This document shows, piece after piece, positions 1-6,066 of a stretch of DNA of 14,951 nt (its first letter is position 1; the number at the start of each line of letters is the position of its first letter). The stretch is from positions 1-14,951 of the forward strand of contig DCUU01000008.1 in assembly GCA_002328565.1 (NCBI GenBank), written 5' to 3'. The notes beneath the pieces were generated by a model. The model was not told where the DNA came from. It did not search any database and saw nothing but the letters and a program-made list of their open reading frames with translations. The translations under genes were made by a program, and so were the position numbers. The stretch comes from Candidatus Moranbacteria bacterium UBA2206 (GTDB lineage Bacteria > Patescibacteriota > Minisyncoccia > Moranbacterales > UBA2206).

Positions 1-771
1 CTCTGACTCTTTGTTAGCATATGGTTTCAGATACTATTTCATCTCCCTCATCGGGATACTTTTCACCTTTCCCTCACGGTACTCGTTCGCTATCGATCTC
101 ATACTATATTTAGTCTTGGAGCTATAGTGGCCCCGGATTCAGACGGGATTTCACCGGTCCCGCCCTACTTGAGAATAATTACGTAGATTATATTATATTT
201 TCACATACAAGGCTTTCACTTTCTATGGCCGCTCTTTCCAGAGACGTTTTGTTAATAAATATAATTCTACCCCGATTAAACGAGTAAAATTACCTCGCAA
301 CCCCATCGTAATAAATTAGGATGGTTTAGACTATTCCCCGTTCGCTCGCCACTACTTGGGGAATCTCAATTGATTTCTTTTCCTCCGGCTAATAAGATGT
401 TTCAGTTCGCCGGGTGCGCCATATCAACCTATGAATTCAGTTAATATTAACCCATTCTTCACTTTATTCAGAAATTTTGCTATTAAAATAAACTTTGCAA
501 ATTTTTAATTTTAAAATTTTTAATTTTTAAACAATTTTTAATGTTTTAATTTCTAAATTTTAAAATTAGAAATTAGAATTTATTTGAAAATTGTAAATTG
601 AAAATTACATTCTGAACGAAGTGAAGAATGGGTTGGGTTATCCCATTCGGAAATCTCCGGATCAAAGGTTGCTAGTCACCTCCCCGAAGCTTATCGCAGA
701 CTGCTACGCCCTTCATCGCTAGTATGAGTCAAGGCATTCACCATATGCATTAGTATTACCGCTCTTAATTT
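1..771 (-). rRNA. rrl: 23S ribosomal RNA, 5' portion (partial)
   Basis: Read on the minus strand, this matches the conserved 5' region of bacterial 23S rRNA: the tract ending in GGTGAATGCC, GATGAAGGGCGTAGC, GAAACATCTTATTAG, GGCGAGCGAACGGGGAATAG, and GTACCGTGAGGGAAAGGTG. The 5' end is placed near 771 by analogy with the start of E. coli 23S, with an uncertainty of several bases. The gene runs off the left edge, so only about the first 500 E. coli-equivalent positions are present. An intervening sequence of about 190 nt interrupts the helix 9 region. No 16S 3' end (anti-Shine-Dalgarno tail) is found between this gene and the protein gene that starts 580 nt upstream, so the 23S gene appears unlinked from 16S. 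A strong promoter lies about 450 nt upstream. Confidence 0.95.
447..636 (-). other. Intervening sequence in 23S rRNA, helix 9 region
   Basis: Conserved 23S sequence on both sides (CCGAATGGG... and ...TGAATTCATAGGTTGATATGG) is separated by an insert not found in E. coli. Its ends are complementary: 449-472 and 611-634 pair over 24 positions in the RNA, with 22 Watson-Crick pairs, one G-U and one mismatch. The loop of about 138 nt is almost pure A/T and has no ORF. Helix 9 is a known site of 23S intervening sequences that RNase III removes in some bacteria, leaving a fragmented rRNA, and insertions in rRNA genes are common in CPR bacteria. Whether this one is excised, retained or spliced cannot be told from sequence. 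The loop shows no group I or group II intron features that I can recognise. Confidence 0.85.
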
Positions 772-1066
772 TTTGTCCCGATTTGCATCGGAACGGATTA
801 GCAGTTAGCAATTACCAAATAATTTGCTAACTTATTTAAACTCTTACTTATTGCATTTTTTTACCTACAAAACTCAACATTTTTATTGCTTAAAAAATAT
901 TGAGTGACTAATCATTAACATCAATTCCTTTTCCGCCAGGTTGCTAGAAATTAATTCGTTATGATTAAGACCTATAAATTGTTAAGGTTCTTTAACTGAT
1001 GCGGAAAATAATTTACACAATTTTATTTGTAGAAATGATTTCAGCGCCAATTAAATTTTAAGAAAC

Positions 1067-1087
1067 AAAAAACCGCTTCGCGAGCGG
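1067..1087 (-). terminator. Intrinsic-terminator-like hairpin inside the 23S leader
   Basis: On the minus strand, CCGCT (1083-1087) and AGCGG (1073-1077) form a 5-bp stem with a CGCGA loop, followed at once by six U (1067-1072). It lies downstream of the strong promoter at 1222-1250 but upstream of 23S, an odd place for a terminator. The 5' side of the stem is also complementary to 1120-1124, giving a competing upstream hairpin. It could be an attenuator, or the 3' end of a short leader RNA of about 150 nt. Confidence 0.55.
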
Positions 1088-1124
1088 GACATTTTAACCA
1101 AAGCTAAAATTAAGAATCACCCGC
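1084..1124 (-). promoter_or_regulatory. Possible antiterminator hairpin overlapping the leader terminator
   Basis: In minus-strand RNA, GCGGG (1120-1124) can pair with CCCGC (1084-1088), and an inner ATTTTA/TAAAAT stem (1105-1110 with 1091-1096) stacks inside it. CCCGC is the same segment that forms the 5' arm of the terminator at 1067-1087, so the two structures exclude each other. That is the geometry of transcription attenuators. The stems are short, so chance formation is possible. Confidence 0.35.
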
Positions 1125-1221
1125 TTTTCTTTTTAATAAATTGTTTTGAAACTATCATTAAGGATTTCCCCTAAAAATTTAATTTTTAAACTCGAGCGAC
1201 TGCTAATTTACACGTAAAGTC

Positions 1222-1250
1222 ATTCTAGCAATCCTCGCGATACTTGTCAA
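1222..1250 (-). promoter_or_regulatory. Strong sigma70-type promoter for the 23S transcript
   Basis: On the minus strand, a perfect -35 box TTGACA (1245-1250) is followed by a 17-nt spacer and the -10 box TAGAAT (1222-1227). This is the best promoter in the window and points toward 23S. The predicted transcription start is near 1215. Its strength, and the lack of any 16S between it and 23S, support independent transcription of 23S. Confidence 0.8.
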
Positions 1251-1290
1251 GGCTTTTTTAATCGCAACCTGTGGACAAGTCAGAAATCAA

Positions 1291-1320
1291 AGAAACAACC
1301 CTAAAATAAGGATTGTTTCT
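1291..1320 (-). terminator. Probable terminator of the MscS-like gene
   Basis: The 12-nt arms 1309-1320 and 1291-1302 pair fully in minus-strand RNA, with one U-G, around a 6-nt loop. A U-rich but interrupted stretch (TTTGATTTC) follows. It begins 30 nt after the stop codon of the channel gene and ends about 40 nt before the 23S promoter, so it would insulate the two transcripts. Confidence 0.6.
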
Positions 1321-1349
1321 CGAAAAAATAGACTTGGAAAAATTCAAAT

Positions 1350-2042
1350 CTATCTATGATGTTCGGTAATTTCTTCTCGCAGTTTTTTAAGCATTAAAGC
1401 TGCTTCCTCTTTACCACCAAGACCAAAGGCTAGACCTCCAGCCAAAGCCAACATCGCTACTATTCCGATAAAAATCGTACTCACGAGTGATGGGGCTATT
1501 CCCAATTGGATGAAAGCCGCGAAAATTCCAAAAATCACGATTGACCATTTGGAAATTGTCGCTAAAAGTGTAGCTGACATAATTCCCGCTGCACGCGTGC
1601 TTCCCTTAACAACTGTGTAAACAAAATTTCCTAAAAGAATTACTGCGCCTAAAATAAACACAGCCACTATTACATTTGGAATGTAGAGCAAGATGCTATT
1701 TAGAAAATCTGTCACTTGGTTAAGTTTCAAAATATCAGCCGCTGCCATTAGAAACACTAGAACCAAAAACCATTTAATCAATCCGCCAAAAAAAGCGGAA
1801 ATTGTCAGATGGATATCACTGCCATAAATTCTACTGCTAAGACCAATTTTTTCAGCTGCCTTGTCAACGCGCAGAGCTTTCATAAATTTCTCGGCTAGTT
1901 TTCCAATTGCAATGGCAATAATCCAACCAGCTAAAAGTACGAGTAGCGCTCCAATCAAAATAGGTAAAAACTCAATTAGTCTTTGTCCGAGTGTGATAAG
2001 GGAAATTGTAATCGCTTCTCCCCAGGTTTGTACTCCGTTCAT
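1350..2042 (-). CDS. Small MscS-like channel protein with conserved TM-helix repeats
   Basis: A 230-residue integral membrane protein with five hydrophobic segments at about residues 22-47, 78-104, 118-144, 162-180 and 185-208. A glycine-rich motif GGLAFGLGGK at 202-211 closes the last helix, followed by a short charged tail. This pattern fits the conserved TM-helix family related to small-conductance mechanosensitive channels, whose members open under membrane tension to release solutes in hypo-osmotic shock. It lacks the large cytoplasmic beta/vestibule domain of classical MscS, so gating or ion selectivity may differ. The ATG start is supported by a strong Shine-Dalgarno site 5 nt upstream. 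It appears monocistronic, with its own promoter and a downstream hairpin. The family call is from sequence pattern only. Confidence 0.75.
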   Translation of the reverse strand: MNGVQTWGEAITISLITLGQRLIEFLPILIGALLVLLAGWIIAIAIGKLAEKFMKALRVDKAAEKIGLSSRIYGSDIHLTISAFFGGLIKWFLVLVFLMAAADILKLNQVTDFLNSILLYIPNVIVAVFILGAVILLGNFVYTVVKGSTRAAGIMSATLLATISKWSIVIFGIFAAFIQLGIAPSLVSTIFIGIVAMLALAGGLAFGLGGKEEAALMLKKLREEITEHHR

Positions 2043-2047
2043 AATTC

Positions 2048-2057
2048 CACCTCCTTT
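2048..2057 (-). promoter_or_regulatory. Strong Shine-Dalgarno site of the MscS-like gene
   Basis: AAAGGAGGTG on the minus strand lies 5 nt before the ATG at 2042 and is a near-perfect anti-Shine-Dalgarno complement. It stands out because the hsd genes, rhuM and gyrB have no comparable site. Confidence 0.85.
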
Positions 2058-2067
2058 CTGTTTTTTC

Positions 2068-2125
2068 CCTGTTAAATAAAAAATGTTTACATTTTTATTT
2101 TGCTAATGCAAAATATTTAACAGGG
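2068..2125 (-). promoter_or_regulatory. Three-way-junction-like fold in the mscS-like 5' leader
   Basis: A perfect 12-bp inverted repeat (2068-2079 with 2114-2125, CCCTGTTAAATA and its complement) encloses two further hairpins: AAAATGT/ACATTTT at about 2080-2096, and TTTTGC/GCAAAA at 2098-2113 with a 4-nt loop. It starts about 15 nt into the predicted transcript and ends 10 nt before the Shine-Dalgarno site. This could be a cis-regulatory RNA, an mRNA-stabilising element or a cruciform operator. It matches no riboswitch class I know. Confidence 0.5.
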
Positions 2126-2146
2126 TGAATGTTTATATCTGCTTTT

Positions 2147-2175
2147 ATTATACACTATTTTTGGTTTTGCCACAA
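2147..2175 (-). promoter_or_regulatory. Promoter of the MscS-like gene
   Basis: On the minus strand, a perfect -10 box TATAAT (2147-2152) lies 17 nt from a weak -35 box TTGTGG (2170-2175). The predicted start near 2140 gives a leader of about 100 nt holding the junction-like fold. Confidence 0.65.
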
Positions 2176-2289
2176 TAAATTTATTAGGTACATAATGTAT
2201 TACGTAATCAATTACTTACCTCTCAATTTTACCTTTCTTGCTTGTCTCGCCTCTGGCGGAAGAAAGTAAGATAGTCCGATGTGTATAAT
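2176..2289. other. Non-coding spacer with palindromes between rhuM-like and mscS-like genes
   Basis: No gene is visible. It contains the 10-bp palindrome ATTACGTAAT at 2199-2208, next to ATTACTTACC, which resembles the TAAGTAAT core of the 23-bp repeat found at 2867 and 12243. An imperfect hairpin at 2233-2266 (CTTTCTT/AAGAAAG with an inner CGCC-TCT-GGCG) follows the rhuM-like gene. It has no T tract, so it is at best a weak terminator. Confidence 0.4.
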
Positions 2290-2745
2290 TTAAGAAAGTG
2301 TTACTGAACGAGTTACTGAACAAAAGTTATTTTCTAAATCTTGAAAAGGTACCTGACCCCCTTGATTCATCGTGAATCCTTGGATAAGGTATTCACGAAG
2401 TCTTGCTGTTGCCCATTGACGAAACTTTGTGCCTTGTATGGATTTCACGCGATAACCGACAGAAATAATAACGTCCAGATTATAAAAATTGGTCGGTTTG
2501 GTAGAAAAATCGGAATTTCCGATTTTTCTCACAGATTCAGATTCACTTAGCTCTTTTTCGGCATAAATATTCAAAATATGCTCGTTAACCGTAGAACGGC
2601 TCTTGTTGAAAAGTTTCGATATTTGATCAATAGTAAGCCAAACGGTTTCACCCTCAACACGCACATCAATATTAGGCGCCCCATCCGCGCCTTCGTAGAT
2701 AATTATTTCACCGGAATTATGGTTATTCTTTTTACTGTTTTTCAT
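2290..2745 (-). CDS. RhuM-like DNA-binding protein, C-terminally short
   Basis: The 151 residues match the N-terminal half of the RhuM/virulence-protein family. Residues 12-60 contain a helix-turn-helix-like segment (WLTIDQISKLFNKSRSTVNE), residues 86-100 the family hallmark FYNLDVIISVGYRV, and residues 107-124 a conserved FRQWATARLREYLIQGF stretch. RhuM proteins are usually about 330-350 residues and continue with a long helical C-terminal part. Here the reading frame departs after GFTMN (about 127) and ends in a tail translated from a repeat. It is therefore probably a truncated remnant, though a short functional DNA-binding form is possible. Such genes often accompany type I restriction systems, as here, downstream of hsdR. 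The ATG lacks a Shine-Dalgarno site and lies about 20 nt from a predicted transcription start. Confidence 0.75.
   Translation of the reverse strand: MKNSKKNNHNSGEIIIYEGADGAPNIDVRVEGETVWLTIDQISKLFNKSRSTVNEHILNIYAEKELSESESVRKIGNSDFSTKPTNFYNLDVIISVGYRVKSIQGTKFRQWATARLREYLIQGFTMNQGGQVPFQDLENNFCSVTRSVTLS
2298..2330. repeat. Imperfect direct repeat, copy 1 (rhuM 3' end)
   Basis: About 33 bp with the pattern GTGTTACTgAAC..GTTACTGAACAAAA, itself containing GTTACTGAAC twice. It matches 2841-2873 at about 28 of 33 positions. It encodes the last residues of the short rhuM-like product. Confidence 0.65.
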
Positions 2746-2770
2746 ATCTGTATTTTTTTATCATAGTGAT

Positions 2771-2798
2771 ATTATACCATCTTATCCATTTTTAGCAA
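2771..2798 (-). promoter_or_regulatory. Promoter of the rhuM-like gene
   Basis: On the minus strand, -10 TATAAT (2771-2776) and -35 TTGCTA (2793-2798) are separated by 16 nt. It lies in the 150-nt gap after hsdR, so rhuM can be transcribed apart from the restriction operon. Confidence 0.65.
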
Positions 2799-2840
2799 CT
2801 TTTAAACTGTGGATAACTTCTGTCTTCCACTTTCTGAAAA

Positions 2841-2873
2841 GTGTTACTTAACATGTTACTGAACAAAAATTTT
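2841..2873. repeat. Imperfect direct repeat, copy 2 (between hsdR and rhuM)
   Basis: Partner of 2298-2330, lying just downstream of hsdR and upstream of the rhuM promoter. Read in the same frame it also gives FCSVT..VTL but with a stop codon inside. That suggests either a decayed rhuM-related tail or a duplicated non-coding element. Confidence 0.6.
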
Positions 2874-2889
2874 ATGTAAGTAATATATT
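2867..2889. repeat. 23-bp exact repeat, copy at the 3' end of hsdR
   Basis: Identical over 23 bp to 12243-12265, which lies upstream of the AbrB-like gene 9.4 kb away, in the same orientation. It begins 6 nt beyond the hsdR stop codon. The core is TATGTAAGTAATATATT. Confidence 0.75.
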
Positions 2890-2895
2890 AAGTAA

Positions 2896-5800
2896 TTAAA
2901 TCCTATTGCCTACTTCAATAAGCACTCTCGCATCTTGATAATGCTCATAGACAAAATTATAAATTTCAAAACCTTTTTTCTCACATTCTTCTTCTGTATA
3001 GGTTGGCTCTGGTAATTTAGTAAATAGAAGATCCGAAATAGCAATCTTTACTCCAGCACGGTTAGCTTCAAAATCTCTCCAGTGTGGTACAAGTAGTGGT
3101 TTCAGATTTTCTAACAAATCATGCGTTGTCCCTTTAATGATCGCGACCTCATCTGGATTGAGATTTTCTTTCACCAGTAAATCAAAGATTGCCAACTCAT
3201 CCTCGCTCAAATTTTCTTTTACCGATCGCTGTTCTTCTTCGCTCAAATCTTTTGCTAGTGCGACAAGATCATCAAAGAGTTGATCAACGTCATGTGCACC
3301 CGTATTATATTCTTGCAAAAGAGCCACTAGCCGTTCCATAAATCTTGACCGCTTTTTATTTTTCTTTATCATTTCTGCTATTTTACTTTCTAATTCCGCG
3401 CTCATAGCCTCCACTTGAGTGTTTTTATTTTCCAATCCCGCAAAAAAAGTATGCAAGGCGTCAGCATCTAACGCGCTCAGGTCTTTTATTTTTTTGTGCG
3501 CTGAAATGGTATATTCTCCGGTTTGAATCGACTTATCCAATAAATCCTCCAGATCTTTCTTCACTTGAGAAGTATCAAAACTCTGCGAGCCAACATCGCG
3601 AATTCGTGAAGCCAATACTCGAACAGCGGTCACCTCTCTTATATAATTTTCAGCTTCTGGATTAGGCAAAACACTACGATAAGCACTTTGCAAATCACTA
3701 GCAAGATTCAAAAATTTCTTTTTCTTTTCTTGAACTTCAATTATGGTATTAACATATTTTTCTAATAATAATATTTTTTGCTCGCTAGGGGCTTGAAGTA
3801 ATGAATTGATTTCCATTTGATCAACCCGCAAAAATTCTCCCACAACAGAAAGCGTATTTTTCAAATCATTTAGTAATTCATCTTTACTTTTTATAATATC
3901 ATCTTCATCCACTCCATTAGCCGCATAAAGCGCCAAGGCTCGTTCGATATTTTTGAATACTCCAATATAATCCACGATCAGTCCATTCTTTTTCCCTTCA
4001 TCAGCGACACGATTAGCACGTGCAATAGTTTGCATTAGAGTATGATTTTTGAGTGGTTTATCTAGATATAAAGTTGACAGATTTGGCACATCAAAACCAG
4101 TGAGCCACATAGCGCAAACAAAAACGATTCTCAAATTACTATTTGCATCTTTAAATTCGTCCTCCAGCGATATTACCTTGCCATCCTTTGAAGTTTTTTT
4201 CAGAATTCTTTCTCTGATTGGCTTCACATCAATTTCAAATTCTTCCATATCAGCAATTTCATTTTGATTGTCTCCTAAACTTACCATCACTGCCATATCA
4301 ACATTTTCATGTTGCTCCAATTTTAGCAAAATATTTTCTTTCTCACGCTCATCTGTAGCACGTGCCATATCCATCCGTAATTTGGCAATATAGCGATCCC
4401 ATTCTTTTTTCACTTTATCATACATGCGAAAAGTAGTTTTCTTATCAATAGAAATTACCATCGCCTTTCCATTGTATCCTCGCCCCACATAATGTTCTAC
4501 AATGTCTCGCGCGATAGTATCTAAACGATCTTCACGAGTAATAATTTCATAAAAAGTTGAAAATTCTTTTTCGATTTTTTCTTCTGCTTCATCATCAATT
4601 TCATAACGATCCATTAATTGCCCCAGTTGTTCTTCCAAATTCTCATTAACATTCTTGAGTCTTGGCACTCGATTTTCATAATAAAGCGGAACAGTTGCTC
4701 CGTCAGCTACTGATTGACCAAAATTATAAACTGAAACATAATCACCAAAAGTTTTGACAGTTTCAGCTTCTCCCTCTGCCATAAGTGGCGTGCCAGTAAA
4801 ACCGATAAAGGAAGCCTTGGGCAGGGCTTTTCGCATATTAAGTGCCCACATATCATATTGACTGCGATGTGCTTCATCAGTCATCACAATAATATCTTCC
4901 CGCTCCGAAATACTGCCAGAAATTTCTTGAAATTTTTGAATAGTGGTAAAAATTTGACGATGATCTTCTCTCAACAAATTTTTCAGTCCATCAATAGAAT
5001 CTGCATGCACCTCAGCTTCATGAATTACTCCGGCATTTGCAAAATTTGCATAGGCCTGTCCATCCAGTTGCGTTCTATCAGTCACAATTACAAAAGTAAA
5101 ATTGCCAGTCATTTTGCGAAAAACTTTTTGTGAAAGCCAAATCATAGAATATGATTTTCCCGAACCTTGAGTATGCCAAAAAACACCCAACTTTCCATCC
5201 AGTTTTTTGCGATTTACCACATTGGCAAAGGCTCGATTCACTCCAAAAAATTGAAAATAGCGCGGAACAATTTTTTTAGCCTCTGCTTTTGACTCATCAA
5301 ATAAAATATAATTTTCAAAAATGTCCAACATTCTTTTTTTGTCGCATATTCCCCGAAGAATATTTGCTAGATCCGTTTTGGGTTTTTCTTCTTCGTTTTC
5401 AGCTTTTTTCCATTCATTAAAAAATTCAAATGGCGCGGTCAGTGATCCAAATTTATTTTCAATGCCATTGGAAATAATGATTCCCATATTGTACCAAAAA
5501 AGTTTTGGGATGGTGTCTTTGTAGTCTCGGATATTGTCATGATGCGCATCCACAAGGCTTTTATGCGAAGCCTTAAGTTCCAATAAAATAAGCGGGATAC
5601 CATTTACAAACAACACGACGTCCGGTCGGCGGGTATACATTTCTCCTACCACCCATAATTGAGAAACTGCCAAAAAATTATTATTTTCTACATTTTCAAA
5701 ATCAAAAAAACGCACGCGTTCAGTTTCTGCCTCACCATTTTCACGCGCGACACTCACATTCACTCCGCCTTGCAAAAGTTTATATACTTCTTGATTGGCT

Positions 5801-6063
5801 TTGACTAAACTCAGATTTGATCGGTCACGAGTGATGGCGTCCATTGCTTGTATGAGTGCATCTTCTGGCAAGGTAGGATTTATTTTTTGCAATGCCGGCA
5901 ACAGATGTTTTTTCAATACCACTTCCCCACGATGATCTCGCCCCAATTTCAAATCATCTTCGTCTTTATAGGCGTTGATATGACAAGATTTATCATCCCA
6001 AATTTCTTTGATGAATTTGATGACGGTTTTTTCGACTAAATTATCTTCGTTGAATTGATTCAT
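2896..6063 (-). CDS. hsdR: Type I restriction enzyme R subunit (HsdR)
   Basis: The motor and nuclease subunit of a type I restriction enzyme. It uses ATP to translocate DNA past unmodified sites recognised through HsdS and then cuts at a distance. The 1055 residues are full family length. The N-terminal nuclease domain shows the PD-(D/E)xK signature RPDVVLFVNGIPLILLELK (D148, E162, K164). SF2 helicase motifs follow in order: Walker A TQGSGKS (298-304), DEAH box (396-399), motif III TGTP (423-426), and motif VI QTIARANR (678-685). The rest is a helical C-terminal region that probably docks on the methylase core. The ATG is 3 nt after the stop of the preceding ATPase gene, indicating one operon, and has no obvious Shine-Dalgarno site. 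All catalytic motifs are intact. Confidence 0.96.
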   Translation of the reverse strand: MNQFNEDNLVEKTVIKFIKEIWDDKSCHINAYKDEDDLKLGRDHRGEVVLKKHLLPALQKINPTLPEDALIQAMDAITRDRSNLSLVKANQEVYKLLQGGVNVSVARENGEAETERVRFFDFENVENNNFLAVSQLWVVGEMYTRRPDVVLFVNGIPLILLELKASHKSLVDAHHDNIRDYKDTIPKLFWYNMGIIISNGIENKFGSLTAPFEFFNEWKKAENEEEKPKTDLANILRGICDKKRMLDIFENYILFDESKAEAKKIVPRYFQFFGVNRAFANVVNRKKLDGKLGVFWHTQGSGKSYSMIWLSQKVFRKMTGNFTFVIVTDRTQLDGQAYANFANAGVIHEAEVHADSIDGLKNLLREDHRQIFTTIQKFQEISGSISEREDIIVMTDEAHRSQYDMWALNMRKALPKASFIGFTGTPLMAEGEAETVKTFGDYVSVYNFGQSVADGATVPLYYENRVPRLKNVNENLEEQLGQLMDRYEIDDEAEEKIEKEFSTFYEIITREDRLDTIARDIVEHYVGRGYNGKAMVISIDKKTTFRMYDKVKKEWDRYIAKLRMDMARATDEREKENILLKLEQHENVDMAVMVSLGDNQNEIADMEEFEIDVKPIRERILKKTSKDGKVISLEDEFKDANSNLRIVFVCAMWLTGFDVPNLSTLYLDKPLKNHTLMQTIARANRVADEGKKNGLIVDYIGVFKNIERALALYAANGVDEDDIIKSKDELLNDLKNTLSVVGEFLRVDQMEINSLLQAPSEQKILLLEKYVNTIIEVQEKKKKFLNLASDLQSAYRSVLPNPEAENYIREVTAVRVLASRIRDVGSQSFDTSQVKKDLEDLLDKSIQTGEYTISAHKKIKDLSALDADALHTFFAGLENKNTQVEAMSAELESKIAEMIKKNKKRSRFMERLVALLQEYNTGAHDVDQLFDDLVALAKDLSEEEQRSVKENLSEDELAIFDLLVKENLNPDEVAIIKGTTHDLLENLKPLLVPHWRDFEANRAGVKIAISDLLFTKLPEPTYTEEECEKKGFEIYNFVYEHYQDARVLIEVGNRI

Positions 6064-6066
6064 ATG

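Larger units (their letters stand above)
772..1215 (-). other. Long structured leader of the 23S transcript
   Basis: About 440 nt separate the predicted transcription start near 1215 from the 23S 5' end, and I see no gene in it. It holds several inverted repeats that pair better as minus-strand RNA than as DNA. One is at 872-884/893-905, 13 pairs including one U-G with an 8-nt loop. Another is at 804-811/824-831, 8 perfect pairs. A small stem-loop at about 778-792 sits just upstream of the mature 5' end. These may be RNase III or other pre-rRNA processing structures; the partner 3' trailer lies outside the window. No tRNA and no convincing minus-strand boxA antitermination element were found. 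Confidence 0.6.

Noticed and set aside
985..997. boxA-like sequence GGTTCTTTAACTG in the 23S leader
   Set aside because: It is on the plus strand, opposite to 23S transcription, so it cannot act as a boxA in that transcript.
2298..2330. CRISPR array from the repeated GTTACTGAAC units
   Set aside because: The units are only 10 bp with a 2-bp gap, with no regular repeat-spacer pattern and no cas gene in the window.
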